A DNA stretch of 64,000 bases from Bradyrhizobiaceae bacterium Ga0074131 (GCA_001464035.1 LNEC01000019.1:434001-498000); one strand, 5' to 3'. Positions 52,482-61,657 are shown, counted from the stretch's first letter. Numbers and translations: made by a program. The notes: a model not told the origin generated them from the letters alone.

Positions 52482-53528
52482 TCAGCGATTCAGCGCTACC
52501 TCCCTGAATGCGGCCACGAGCGGTCTTTCCAGCTTTCCTTCCATGCTCCGGATGATTTCATAGGCCTGTTCCCGGGGCATGGTCGGCTTGTAGTGGCGAT
52601 GTTCGATCAATGCCGCAAAGATATCGGAAATGGTCAGGATCCGGACGATATCGGAGATGCTGGCGGCGCAAAGCGCGTCGGGATATCCGCTTCCGTCGAG
52701 GTATTCGTGGTGGTGGCGCACGGCGTCGAGGATCTCCGGAGAAGCACCGGCATTCTCCTTGAGCACGTCGTATCCCGCCGCGGGATGGGTTTCGATCAGC
52801 GCACGCTCCCGGTCATCAAGGCGCCCAGGTTTGTCCAGGACCGCGAGCGGAATTTTGGCCTTGCCGATGTCATGAAAAATCGCGGCCGAATACAGCCGCT
52901 CGATGTCCGCATTCGGTACGCCCAGACATAGTCCAAAATCGACGGCTATTCCGGTCACCAAAAGGCAGTGTTGATAGGTGCTCTCGTGGTGGCGGCGAAC
53001 CGTTTCGAGCCAGCTGGACAGCCCATTCTCAGCGATGCTGTCCGCGATTTTGCGGCCTGCGCGCTTCGCGTCGCTGACATCGATGAGCTTGCCGCTTGAC
53101 ACCGCCGAGAACATCGAGGCGAGGGCGGTCGCGCCGGACGTCGCCGCTTCGCGGGCACCCGGCAAGGCCTCGATCGCGATCGTCCGGGAAGGACTGTCGA
53201 CCAGTGCGGCCAACAAGCTGGCCTGGTTGACGGGATTGACAAGTACGCGGGTCGCCCCGAGCGCATGGGCTTGAACCGTAAACAGGCGCGCCTTGTGATC
53301 GGTGATGAAGATACGCGTGCGTACGTGACTTAATCTTCCGAACATCTCCTTGAGGGTCGCAATACTGTCAACCGCTCTCAGATCTGCCGTGACGACGACA
53401 GCGTCGGGTTTGCTGTGTCGCGTATCTGCATCGCTCAGCAATTCGGATGTTACCGCGCAATGCTGGTCCAGCATGGCGCGAAGGCCCATAAGCCCGGCAA
53501 CAGAGTCTGCGACAACATGAACGGTCAT
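52482..53528 (-). CDS. HD-GYP domain protein with degenerate receiver
   Basis: A 348-residue protein. The C-terminal half (about 180-340) is an HD-GYP phosphodiesterase domain with HDIGKAKIP and HHHEYLDGSGYP, the signature of c-di-GMP (or cGAMP) hydrolases. The N-terminal ~120 residues fold like a response-regulator receiver (VHVVADSVAGLMGLRAML, VVVTADLR) but lack the usual paired acidic residues, so phosphorylation is doubtful. The ATG is five bases after the stop of the upstream PilZ gene, so the two form an operon. No DNA-binding domain is present. Confidence 0.9.
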   Translation of the reverse strand: MTVHVVADSVAGLMGLRAMLDQHCAVTSELLSDADTRHSKPDAVVVTADLRAVDSIATLKEMFGRLSHVRTRIFITDHKARLFTVQAHALGATRVLVNPVNQASLLAALVDSPSRTIAIEALPGAREAATSGATALASMFSAVSSGKLIDVSDAKRAGRKIADSIAENGLSSWLETVRRHHESTYQHCLLVTGIAVDFGLCLGVPNADIERLYSAAIFHDIGKAKIPLAVLDKPGRLDDRERALIETHPAAGYDVLKENAGASPEILDAVRHHHEYLDGSGYPDALCAASISDIVRILTISDIFAALIEHRHYKPTMPREQAYEIIRSMEGKLERPLVAAFREVALNR

Positions 53529-53533
53529 GGACC

Positions 53534-53854
53534 TCAAACGGCCTCGCCGGTCGACGGTTGCTTCAGATAGGTTTTCCTGGCCTTGTCTCGTTCCAGAAAC
53601 TGGACGCCGATCTCATCGCCGGCTACACGGACCATCCGACAGCGCCGAAACGCAAGGCCTGTCGAAGATAGCAGCAGGAAGAATTCCTTGAGGTCCAATC
53701 CTTCGAAGGAGCCCTCGATGCACAGTCGCGCGCCGGTTTGCGAGACGTCGATCATGATGCAGTCGCGGCGCCAGGTGCCATCAATCCCCATGATGTGAAC
53801 GTGGATGCCGCGTTCGAAATCGACACGCTCGCTCTTTCTCTTTCCATATGCCAT
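53534..53854 (-). CDS. PilZ domain protein
   Basis: A 106-residue single-domain PilZ protein. The c-di-GMP-binding motifs are both present: RxxxR near the N-terminus (RKSER, residues 6-10) and DxSxxG as DVSQTGARL. It sits directly upstream of the HD-GYP gene and shares its transcript, so a c-di-GMP receptor and a predicted c-di-GMP phosphodiesterase are made together. No export signal is present. The target it controls is unknown. Confidence 0.88.
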   Translation of the reverse strand: MAYGKRKSERVDFERGIHVHIMGIDGTWRRDCIMIDVSQTGARLCIEGSFEGLDLKEFFLLLSSTGLAFRRCRMVRVAGDEIGVQFLERDKARKTYLKQPSTGEAV

Positions 53855-54472
53855 GTGCCGAATCCGATCGATGAGATGTCCTCGTTAACGTTCCTCGCAC
53901 TTGCCGCGCAGAACTGCCTTGACCGAAGCCGTCGCCGGGCGTTCGATTTCGACGGGTCCGCTAGATCAATCTCGCGCTTCTCGTATCCTGCCAGGCGCGT
54001 CGTCCCTGCGAAGCCTGGCTACCGTCTTTCCGAAGAACCGCTTTGAACGGAGTCGTCGAGGCAGTCGAACAAAGAGGAGCTAAGGGCACCTTGCACGACC
54101 GCAATCCTGAAATTGGCGCGGGGCGTCATTGCCCCCTCAACATTCACTTCCTGCACGGGCCAAGGGGCCAGCATCAACACGCAGAACCTTCAATAACTCC
54201 AGAGTACACTCCAAATGGAAATGTTCCGTAAATGATCGTGTGTCCGGTGGCGGACAGAAAGGTTCGGTGAAAAGTAGGGTCTGATCATACCTAAGTCCGT
54301 GCGGTTAGCGTCTGCTCACACGGCCTTTCGGGATGGATTAGCGGAGCTGTTCTTTGATGCGCTGCAGTAATGTTACGTACCAATGCGTGGTTCGCCGGAC
54401 TTCTCAATAAACGAAACATTCAAAATATTCTGGGAGATTGGCTGCCGGGCTTTAGGTCATGGAGGAGCAGTC
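53855..54472. other. 618-bp region without a recognised gene
   Basis: This spacer between two divergent PilZ genes is visibly richer in A and T than its surroundings, especially 54170-54450. It contains a small hairpin (TGTCCG-GTGG-CGGACA, within 54240-54258) and a lone TTAACG half site near 53886. Short open frames exist but lack ribosome binding sites and resemble nothing known. It must hold two promoters and has room for a small RNA. Confidence 0.45.
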
Positions 54473-54718
54473 ATGCATCCGCGACGGTTCGTGCGCGTAC
54501 GGCCTACAGGCAGGGATTCCGACGCGGCCAAATTGATCGTTGGCCCGAAAGGTCCGATCATTGATTGCAGGGTGATCGACTATTCTCCGGGCGGCGCCTG
54601 TCTCCACGTGATGGGGCAGCCGCAGCTGCCCAACCGATTTGAGTTGCTGTTCGGCGGCACCAAGAAACGTTGCCGGGTTGTTTGGACCGACGGGCGACGG
54701 CTGGGAGTCGCGTTCTAA
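54473..54718 (+). CDS. Small PilZ domain protein
   Basis: An 81-residue protein consisting almost entirely of a PilZ fold. RRFVR near the N-terminus supplies the arginine motif, and DYSPGGACLHV supplies (D/N)xSxxG. The C-terminus KRCRVVWTDGRRLGVAF is the usual end of the domain. GGAGGAG lies five to six bases upstream of the ATG, which decides the start. It is the second c-di-GMP receptor beside the HD-GYP gene and is transcribed toward the BKACE gene. Confidence 0.87.
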   Translation: MHPRRFVRVRPTGRDSDAAKLIVGPKGPIIDCRVIDYSPGGACLHVMGQPQLPNRFELLFGGTKKRCRVVWTDGRRLGVAF

Positions 54719-54748
54719 CGAAGATCTCGTGCCGCGCGGAAAAGCCGG

Positions 54749-55672
54749 TCAAACCTCCAGCTTGTCGCCGCCCTTCAGGTCGAGAATTTCGCGGGCCTCG
54801 TCCGACGTCGCCACCTGCAGGCCGAGGCCCTCGATGATCTTGCGGGCGAGCGTGACCTGCTCGGCGTTCGACGCGGCCATCCGGCCGGGCGCCGCCCACA
54901 GCGAGTCCTCGAGGCCGACGCGGATATTGCCGCCCATGGCGGCGGCCATTGCCGCGATCGGCAATTGGTTGCGCCCGGCGCCCAGCACCGACCACACCAT
55001 CTTGTCGCCGAACAGCCGGTCGGCGGTGCGCTTCATATGAAGCACGTCCTCCGGATGCGCGCCGGTGCCGCCCTGCAGGCCGAACACCGTCTGCACGAAC
55101 AAGGGGGGCTTCACCATGCCCTGTTCGAGGAAGTAGTTGAGGTTGTAGAGATGCGCGGTATCGTAGCATTCGAACTCGAAACGGGTGCCCGTCTCCGACA
55201 GCGTCTTCAGCACGTATTCGATGTCCTGGAAGGTGTTGCGGAACACGATGTCCTTGTTCTGCAGGTGCTTGAGCTCCCAGTCATGCTCGAATTTCTTGAA
55301 GCGGTTCAGCATGCCGAAGAAGGCGAAGTTCATCGAGCCCATGTTGAGGGACGCCACCTCCGGCTTGTAGACCGCGGCGGGGCGAACGCGCTCGTCTACC
55401 GTCATGGTCGGTGCGCCGCCGGTGGTGAGGTTGATCACGCAGTTGGAGCGCTGCTTGATGATTTTCAGGAACGGCGCGAACGCCTTCGGGCTTTGATCGG
55501 GCTGGCCGGTCCTGGGATTGCGCGCGTGCAGATGCACGATGGCGGCGCCTGCTTCCGCGGCATCGACCGCGGCGTCGGCGATTTCCTGCGGCGTCACCGG
55601 CAGCGCCTTCGACATCGAGGGGGTGTGGATCGCGCCGGTCACGGCACAGGTGATGATGACTTTGCGGCTCAT
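54749..55672 (-). CDS. BKACE / 3-keto-5-aminohexanoate cleavage family protein
   Basis: A 307-residue TIM-barrel enzyme of the DUF849/BKACE family. It starts KVIITCAVTGAIHTPSMS, carries the metal site HLHARNP near residue 47, and has the loops TTGG and FECYD. BKACE enzymes use acetyl-CoA to cleave a beta-keto acid into acetoacetyl-CoA-type and amide or amine products; known substrates include 3-keto-5-aminohexanoate and dehydrocarnitine. The adjacent hydroxyacyl-CoA-like dehydrogenase could make the keto acid, and the Liv-type transporter could import the precursor. The 31-bp gap to the dehydrogenase gene indicates one operon. Confidence 0.92.
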   Translation of the reverse strand: MSRKVIITCAVTGAIHTPSMSKALPVTPQEIADAAVDAAEAGAAIVHLHARNPRTGQPDQSPKAFAPFLKIIKQRSNCVINLTTGGAPTMTVDERVRPAAVYKPEVASLNMGSMNFAFFGMLNRFKKFEHDWELKHLQNKDIVFRNTFQDIEYVLKTLSETGTRFEFECYDTAHLYNLNYFLEQGMVKPPLFVQTVFGLQGGTGAHPEDVLHMKRTADRLFGDKMVWSVLGAGRNQLPIAAMAAAMGGNIRVGLEDSLWAAPGRMAASNAEQVTLARKIIEGLGLQVATSDEAREILDLKGGDKLEV

Positions 55673-55703
55673 GGAATGCTCACTTTCTTGAGGTCGGTCG
55701 ATA

Positions 55704-56651
55704 TCAGGATTGGTCGCCTTGTTTGGCCTTGTGAGCGGCCAAGGCCGCCAGGCGCGCGTTGCGCCGCTGTGTCAACGCGGCGATCCGCTCCGGCGTCGGC
55801 TGGTGCGGCCATGCCGCGATCACCCGGTCCACATTGGGGCTCTGGTAGACTTCCGGTCCGGCGGCAGCGGCAGCCAATTCCCGATAGAAGCCGGTGTAGC
55901 GCGCGCAATAATCGGGGATGCCGCCCGGCGCATTGAGCTCGATGGTCTCGAACGGTCCCAGAAACGACCAGCGCAGGCCGAGGCCATCCTTGACGGTGTG
56001 GTCGAGGTCTTCGGCCGAGATATAGCCTTCGCCGACCAGGCGAAAGGCCTCCGCCAGCAGCGCGCCCTGCAGCCGGTTCAGCACGAAACCGTTGATCTCG
56101 CGGTTGATCGTGACAGGCACCTGTCCGATCTCGCGATAGATCGTTCGCGCCCGTTCGATCGCGTCGGGCGACGTCCATGCCGCGCCGCACAGTTCGACCA
56201 GCGGTACCAGATGCGGCGGATTGACGGGATGGCCGACCAGGCAGCGCGCCCGCCCCGGCAGCGCTTCGGTGAAGCGCGACGCCGTGATCGCGGAGGTCGA
56301 GGACACCAGCAGCGCGTGCGGCGGCGCGAGCTTGTCGAGCTGGGCGAAGATGGTTTTCTTGTCCTCGACGATCTCCGGCCCGTTTTCCTGGACGAACTCG
56401 ACGTCGAGCAGGGCTTCCTGCAGGCTCGCAGCGATTGAGACCCGCGCCACCGCGCCGTCGGGATCGTTGCAAAGACCATGGCGGGCCAGCGCGTGCAACT
56501 CGTCGCGGATCAGGCGGGGCGCCGCCTTCAGCGTCGGAATATGCGGATCGTTGAGCCGCACATTCCACCCCGCACGCGCGAAGATCGTGGCCCAGGCGCG
56601 CCCGATCAGGCCGGAGCCTACGATGGCGACATTGCGTTCAGTATGGGCCAT
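55704..56651 (-). CDS. 3-hydroxyacyl-CoA dehydrogenase family NAD-dependent dehydrogenase
   Basis: A 315-residue protein with an N-terminal NAD-binding domain (VAIVGSGLIGRAWA), the ENGPE/EVD region before SSTSAI, the active-site histidine in VGHPVNPPHLVPLVE, and the C-terminal 3HCDH domain. The VGHPVNPP motif and length match the lambda-crystallin / L-gulonate and L-carnitine dehydrogenase branch, which oxidises free beta-hydroxy acids, not CoA esters. Beside a BKACE gene, a carnitine-type dehydrogenase-then-cleavage route is plausible. The downstream gene is BKACE; the upstream gene is the fused Liv component (23 bp). Confidence 0.9.
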   Translation of the reverse strand: MAHTERNVAIVGSGLIGRAWATIFARAGWNVRLNDPHIPTLKAAPRLIRDELHALARHGLCNDPDGAVARVSIAASLQEALLDVEFVQENGPEIVEDKKTIFAQLDKLAPPHALLVSSTSAITASRFTEALPGRARCLVGHPVNPPHLVPLVELCGAAWTSPDAIERARTIYREIGQVPVTINREINGFVLNRLQGALLAEAFRLVGEGYISAEDLDHTVKDGLGLRWSFLGPFETIELNAPGGIPDYCARYTGFYRELAAAAAGPEVYQSPNVDRVIAAWPHQPTPERIAALTQRRNARLAALAAHKAKQGDQS

Positions 56652-56674
56652 TTTCCGTTCTCACAACCTTCGTC

Positions 56675-59194
56675 TCACAGCCAGAGCACCTTGCGGCGCA
56701 GATCGAGATCGTCGCGCAGCGCCTTCGACGGCCCCTGATGGATCACCCGGCCGCGCTCCAGCGCCACCGTCGTATCGGACAATGCCAGCGCCAGATCGAG
56801 ATGGTGATCGACGATGATGATGGCGATTTCCTTGCGCAGCCGGTCGAAGGTTTCGAACAATTGCTCTACCACGGTCGGCGCCAGCCCCTCGAAAGGTTCG
56901 TCGAGCAGCAGGACCCGCACGTCGCCCGACAGCGCGCGAGCCACCGCGACCATCTGCTGCTCGCCGCCGGAAAGGTAGTCCGCCGGGCTGTCGAGCCGCT
57001 CCTTGATGCGCGGGAAGTATTCGTAGATCCGCTCCCGGGTCCAGTGCACGCCGTTGCCGGTCTGTCGCTTCAAGCCGCCAAGCTCGAGATTCTGCTCGAC
57101 GCTCATGCCGGCGAACAGGCCGCGGCCCTGCGGCACGTAACCGATGCCGAGCCGCGCATTCAGTGCCGACGAATTGCCGATCAGCTCGTTGTCCGCAAGC
57201 TTGATCGACCCGTTTGCCGCCGGTGCGATCCCGATCAGCGTCTTCAGCAGCGTCGACTTGCCGGCGCCGTTACGGCCCAGCAGCGCGATGATCTCGTTTT
57301 CGTGCAGCGTGAAATTGACGTCGTTGAGAATGTGGCTCTTGCCGTAGAAGGTATCGACGTTGGTCGCCGTCAGCAGCGCGCTGACGCGGGCGGCGGTTTC
57401 GCGCGGGCGCGCCGCGACTTCCGTGGCGCCGGAGCCGATATAGACTTCCTGCACCTTAGGGCTGGCGCGCGCCTCTTCGACCGTGCCGTCGAGCAGCACC
57501 CGGCCCTCGTTCATGACGGTGACATGGTCGGCGAGCTGAAACACCCGGTCGATATCGTGTTCGACCAGCAGCACCGGCAAGTCCGACGAGATTCGCTTGA
57601 TGATGGCGCCGATGCGCTCGCGCTCGGCGGCGGCAAGCCCGGCGAGCGGCTCGTCGAGCAGCAGCACGCGGGGCGCGGTGGCGAGCGCCACCCCCATATC
57701 GAGCAGGCGCTGGCCGCCATAGGACAGCATGCCGGCTTCGGCCTTCTCGATGCCAGCCAGGCCCAGATAGCGGATGGTGGCGTCGGTCTCGGCATTGATC
57801 GCCTCGATCGACAGCGCATTGGTGATGGGATCGAAGCGGCGAGGGTGCCGCGCCTGCACGGCCAGGCGGATGTTTTCGCCGACGCTGAGCGCCGGAAACA
57901 GATTGGTGATCTGGAACGAGCGGCCGATGCCGGCATGCGCGATCTCCTCCGGCGTCTCGCCGGCGATCGGCTGGCCCAGCAGCGATACCGTGCCCTGGTC
58001 CGGCGGAAACATGCCGGACAGCAGATTGAACGCCGTGGTCTTGCCGGCGCCGTTGGGACCGATCAGCGCGTGCAGGGTGCGGTCGGCAATCGAGATGTCG
58101 ATGCCCTGCACCGCCTTGATGCCGCCAAAGCTCTTGACGATGTGGCGGGCCGACAGCACGGCCCCGTCGACATGGGATTTCGGCCGCAGGAACTCGGGCA
58201 GCGGCAGCGCTTCGATGCGGCGCGCCGACATCGCGGCGTCCTCGGTGGTCTTCCTGCGGAACGGCGCGATCAGCCGCTCGGCGACGCCGACCAGACCCGT
58301 TGGCGAAAACACGATGAAGCCGACGAACACCAGTCCGAACCAGAACAGCCAGTTCTCGGTGTAGATGCCCAAAAACTCGCGGAACAGGATGAAGAACAGC
58401 GCGCCGAGCGCGGGGCCGAGGAAGCTGCGCATGCCGCCGATCACGACCATCGCCAGCAATTCGCCTGAAAATGCGACCGAGATCGGATCGGCCGAAGTCA
58501 TGCGGTTCTGAAACAGCAAGAGTATGCCGGCAAGTCCGGTGATGCCCGCGGACAGCACGAAGGCCGCCAGCTTGTAGCGATTGGTCGGATAGCCGAGGAA
58601 ACGCGCGCGCTGCTCGTTCTCGCGGATCGCCACCAGCACGGTGCCGACGGTCGAGTTATGGAAGCGCCACAGCAGGACCAGCACGAGGAAGGCGATGGCG
58701 GCGACAAACCAGTAGTAGTTGGTGGAGGATTCAAGATTGACGCCGAACAGCGTCGGCCGGGTGATGCCGCCGAGGCCGTTCTCGCCGCCGGTGACGTCGG
58801 TCCAGCGGAACGCTACCGCATACAGCATCGCCGCCAAAGCCAGCGTCAGCAGCGAAAAATACACGCCGCGCCGGCGCAGGATCAGGAATCCGAACGTAAC
58901 GGCGACGGCCATCACGATCAGAACGCCGGCAATCGCCGGGCCGAAGAACGAGTCCGGCAACACATTGCGCTGGATCAGCGCCGCCGCATAGGCGGCGAGT
59001 CCGAACCAGGCGCCATGGCCGAACGAAACGAGGCCGGTGTGGCCGACCAGGATGTTCAGCGCCATGCAGGCCAGCGCGAAGGTGACGACCTCGGAGGCCG
59101 AAGTCATGGTGAGTCCGAGCGCGAGCAACACCGGCGGCAGCACCAACAGTCCGAGGGCGGCGACGGCAAGCGGAATGGGCAGGCGTTTCATCAT
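56675..59194 (-). CDS. Branched-chain amino acid-type ABC transporter: LivM-LivG-LivF fusion
   Basis: One 839-residue polypeptide holding three usual subunits. Residues ~1-320 are a LivM permease (NILVGHTGLVSFGHGAWFG, ENEQRARFLGY). Residues ~350-590 are the LivG ATPase (IGPNGAGKTT, LSYGGQRLLDMG, LLLDEPLAGL). Residues ~605-839 are the LivF ATPase (LLGRNGAGKST, LSGGEQQMVAVARAL, LLLDEPFEGL). The frame is open throughout with no internal stop. Only LivH and the binding protein are separate genes. Such transporters take up amino acids, amides or aromatic and short carboxylic acids. The LivG signature is LSYGG, a variant of LSGGQ. Confidence 0.94.
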   Translation of the reverse strand: MMKRLPIPLAVAALGLLVLPPVLLALGLTMTSASEVVTFALACMALNILVGHTGLVSFGHGAWFGLAAYAAALIQRNVLPDSFFGPAIAGVLIVMAVAVTFGFLILRRRGVYFSLLTLALAAMLYAVAFRWTDVTGGENGLGGITRPTLFGVNLESSTNYYWFVAAIAFLVLVLLWRFHNSTVGTVLVAIRENEQRARFLGYPTNRYKLAAFVLSAGITGLAGILLLFQNRMTSADPISVAFSGELLAMVVIGGMRSFLGPALGALFFILFREFLGIYTENWLFWFGLVFVGFIVFSPTGLVGVAERLIAPFRRKTTEDAAMSARRIEALPLPEFLRPKSHVDGAVLSARHIVKSFGGIKAVQGIDISIADRTLHALIGPNGAGKTTAFNLLSGMFPPDQGTVSLLGQPIAGETPEEIAHAGIGRSFQITNLFPALSVGENIRLAVQARHPRRFDPITNALSIEAINAETDATIRYLGLAGIEKAEAGMLSYGGQRLLDMGVALATAPRVLLLDEPLAGLAAAERERIGAIIKRISSDLPVLLVEHDIDRVFQLADHVTVMNEGRVLLDGTVEEARASPKVQEVYIGSGATEVAARPRETAARVSALLTATNVDTFYGKSHILNDVNFTLHENEIIALLGRNGAGKSTLLKTLIGIAPAANGSIKLADNELIGNSSALNARLGIGYVPQGRGLFAGMSVEQNLELGGLKRQTGNGVHWTRERIYEYFPRIKERLDSPADYLSGGEQQMVAVARALSGDVRVLLLDEPFEGLAPTVVEQLFETFDRLRKEIAIIIVDHHLDLALALSDTTVALERGRVIHQGPSKALRDDLDLRRKVLWL

Positions 59195-59203
59195 GTCAGC
59201 GGC

Positions 59204-60082
59204 TCACTCGAACCGCGTGATGCGTTCGCCGAACAGGCCGCGCGGCCGGAACAGCAGCACCAGGAGCATCAGGAGGTAAATCGCTGCGGTGGAAGCCGCG
59301 GAATATCCGATGCCGACCATGACACCCTTGACGAGCCCAACCAGCAAGGCCGCGGCCACCACGCCCCAGAACGATCCGAGGCCGCCGATCACCACCACGA
59401 CGAAGGCCGGCGTGATGATTTCCTGGCCCATCGCCGGATGGATCGAATAGATCGGCGCCAGCAGCACGCCGGCGAGGCCTGCAAGGCCGATGCCGAGCGC
59501 CGCCACCGCGGACATGTAGGGCTGCAGGGAAATTCCGAGCGCGCCCACCATGTCGGGATTCTGCACGCCGGCGCGCACGACGCGGCCGAACGATGTCTTC
59601 TGCAGCAGCAGCCACAATGCGGCGATGCAGGTGATGGCAATGCCCAGCAGCACCACGCGGTAGAATGAATAGATGAAGCTGCCGATCGCGACCTGTCCGC
59701 GCAGCCATGGTGGAATCGAGTAGGACAAAGGCGGCGCGCCAAAAATCATCCGCAGCGCCTGTTCGGCCACCATGGCGAGGCCGAACGTCATCAACAGCGA
59801 GAGGATCGGATCGGAGCGGTAGAAGCGGCGGAACAAGGTCCGCTCGATCACCACGCCCATCAACGCCACCACCACCGGCGCCACCACGAACGAGCCGCCG
59901 AAGCCGAGATAGGGCGACAGCACCAGCGTGAGATAGGCGCCGATCGCATAGAACGCGCCATGCGCAAGGTTGACGATACCGCCGAGCGAGAAGATCAGCG
60001 ACAGGCCGAGCGCGATCAGGAGGTAATAGACGCCGTCGAGCAGGCCGTTGAGGATTTGCTGGGCGAGCAACATGGCGGACAT
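59204..60082 (-). CDS. livH: Branched-chain amino acid-type ABC permease LivH
   Basis: A 292-residue permease with eight hydrophobic segments and the LivH hallmarks LNGLLDGVYYLLIALGLSLIFSLGGIVNLAHGAFYAIGAY and GALGISLQPYMSA. The ATG at 60082 is used because the conserved sequence begins within eight residues; the longer frame upstream runs through a dispersed repeat. It is followed after nine bases by the fused LivMGF gene. Together they make a complete transporter with the binding protein upstream. Confidence 0.93.
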   Translation of the reverse strand: MSAMLLAQQILNGLLDGVYYLLIALGLSLIFSLGGIVNLAHGAFYAIGAYLTLVLSPYLGFGGSFVVAPVVVALMGVVIERTLFRRFYRSDPILSLLMTFGLAMVAEQALRMIFGAPPLSYSIPPWLRGQVAIGSFIYSFYRVVLLGIAITCIAALWLLLQKTSFGRVVRAGVQNPDMVGALGISLQPYMSAVAALGIGLAGLAGVLLAPIYSIHPAMGQEIITPAFVVVVIGGLGSFWGVVAAALLVGLVKGVMVGIGYSAASTAAIYLLMLLVLLFRPRGLFGERITRFE

Positions 60083-60132
60083 GGTTTTGGCCTCGGCCAG
60101 TGGGGTCTCAATGAGATAGATGGTTTCGAAGC

Positions 60133-60244
60133 CGTCATAGCGAGCGAAGCGAAGCAATCCAACTTTGCTGCGGCAAGCTGGATTGCTTCGTCGCTGCCGC
60201 CTCCTCTGCGAGCTACGGCGGACGAGTCGTTGCTCGCAATGACG
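60133..60244. repeat. Dispersed inverted repeat inside the Liv operon
   Basis: CGTCATAGCGAGCGAAGCGAAGC on the left is matched by GCTCGCAATGACG on the right, and GCAATCCA by TGGATTGC inside. I associate this repeat type with intergenic DNA of Bradyrhizobium and relatives. Lying between livK and livH, it may act as an mRNA-stabilising or attenuating structure that lets the binding protein be made in excess. Confidence 0.75.
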
Positions 60245-60285
60245 AAAATGAGGCCCATCAGGTGGGCCGCATTCAGGTCAGTCCC

Positions 60286-61542
60286 TCAGCTCGGGAACGT
60301 GCAGCTATTCTCTTCCTTGGTGGCGGCGATGATTTCCAGGTCTTCGCTGGGGCCGGGCACCGCCGGACTGGACGCGAAGATGTCCCACTGGTTCTTGATC
60401 TTGTCGGCGGGCAGCGCGGTGACTGCGTACATTTCATGCATCAATTGATGATCCGAGCTGCGGAAATAGCCTTCCCGCGTCTTCAGAATGTCGAACTTCG
60501 CACCCTTCTCGAAGTGCTCGATGATCTTCGGCGACTCCGCCGATTTCAGGTCATTGATGGTCTTGGCCACGATCTTGGTGGCGACGTAATCGCCCCAGGC
60601 CTGGTTCTCCGGCGGCTTGTTGTACTTCTTGGTGAAGGCCGCCACGAATGCCTTGCTGCCGGGGGTATCGAGCAAATGATGCCAGACCACCGGCCAGGTG
60701 CCGACGAAGTTGCCCTTGCCGGCTGCCCAGGCCAGCGCGGTGTCGAAGCCGAAGCCGCCGACCGGGAAGGTCAGGCCGAATTCCGCGTATTGCTTGAGGA
60801 AGTTGGTGATCTGGTTGCCGGCGAGATTGATCACGACCAGATCGGGCTTGGCCTCGCGGATCTTGAGCAGATAGGCGGAGAAGTCGGTGGCATCGGTCGG
60901 CACCAGATCGTCGCCGGCGAAATTGCCGCCATTGGCTTCCATGAAGCGTTTTGAAACCTTCAGCAGGTCATGGCCGAACGCATAGTCCGCGGTCAGCGAA
61001 TACCACTTCTTGCCCTTGACCAGGCCGTCGCGCAGGAACGAACGACCGACGGTTTTGACGTACATCGAGTTCTGCGACTCGACATGAAACATGTAGCGCT
61101 GGCAATCCTTGCCGCGCAGCGCGTCGGAGTTGCCGCCGGTATTGATGAACAGCGTCTTGGTGCGCGAGGCGACCTGCGCGATGGTCAGGCACGAGGCGGA
61201 GGAGATTTCGCCGATGATGCAGGCAACCTTGTCGCGCTCGATCATGCGCTCGGCCTTGGTCGAAGCGGTCTGCGGATTGACCGAATCCTCCTTCAGAAGC
61301 TCGACCTTGCGGCCCATTATGCCCCCGGCGGCATTGATCTCTTCCACTGCGAGATCGGCGGCCATCACGGCGTATTCGCCGAGCGGTCCGAGGAAGCCGG
61401 TGCGCGGCGTCAGATGGCCGATCTTGATGATGTCGGCGGTCTGGGCGCGCAAGATCGCCGGCGCGGAGATTCCCGACGCCAGGGCAATGCCGCCGGCGGT
61501 CTTCAACAGGCTACGGCGGGTGAATTGATTATTGTTGGACAT
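60286..61542 (-). CDS. ABC transporter substrate-binding protein, LivK/urea-short-chain amide type
   Basis: A 418-residue type I periplasmic binding protein. The N-terminus is a twin-arginine signal (TRRSLLKTAGG...ALASGISAPA) ending in an AQTA site. The mature protein has IGHLTPRTGFLGPLGEYA, AVEEINAAGGIMGRKVEL and AERMIERDKVACIIGEISS, as in LivK-like proteins for amino acids, amides and related small solutes. GGGAGATGAAGG precedes the ATG. It is the first gene of the liv-BKACE operon and diverges from the GntR regulator, across a 15-bp palindrome. Confidence 0.93.
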   Translation of the reverse strand: MSNNNQFTRRSLLKTAGGIALASGISAPAILRAQTADIIKIGHLTPRTGFLGPLGEYAVMAADLAVEEINAAGGIMGRKVELLKEDSVNPQTASTKAERMIERDKVACIIGEISSASCLTIAQVASRTKTLFINTGGNSDALRGKDCQRYMFHVESQNSMYVKTVGRSFLRDGLVKGKKWYSLTADYAFGHDLLKVSKRFMEANGGNFAGDDLVPTDATDFSAYLLKIREAKPDLVVINLAGNQITNFLKQYAEFGLTFPVGGFGFDTALAWAAGKGNFVGTWPVVWHHLLDTPGSKAFVAAFTKKYNKPPENQAWGDYVATKIVAKTINDLKSAESPKIIEHFEKGAKFDILKTREGYFRSSDHQLMHEMYAVTALPADKIKNQWDIFASSPAVPGPSEDLEIIAATKEENSCTFPS

Positions 61543-61642
61543 CAGCCTTCATCTCCCGGTGCGGCCGCGTGGGCTGCGGCTGTTTCTTCTTCCGGCTAGC
61601 GCCGCACGGCCCGCTCTTGAAAAGCGGTTCGTGTCGCTTGCC

Positions 61643-61657
61643 GTGATCTATGATCAC
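61643..61657. promoter_or_regulatory. Candidate GntR/FCD operator
   Basis: A perfect inverted repeat, GTGATC-TAT-GATCAC, lies in the 188-bp region between the divergent binding-protein gene and the GntR gene. It is the size and form bound by FadR-type GntR dimers. It is 101 bp from the livK start and 74 bp from the regulator's preferred start, so one site could control both directions. Confidence 0.5.

Noticed and set aside
53881..53895. A CtrA box in front of the PilZ/HD-GYP operon
   Set aside because: Only one TTAA half site is present; no second half site lies at the required spacing.
56738..58468. A 576-codon open frame opposite the LivMGF fusion
   Set aside because: The composition is typical of antisense frames (Arg/Asp/Gln-rich), and the fusion protein on the other strand has all ABC motifs.
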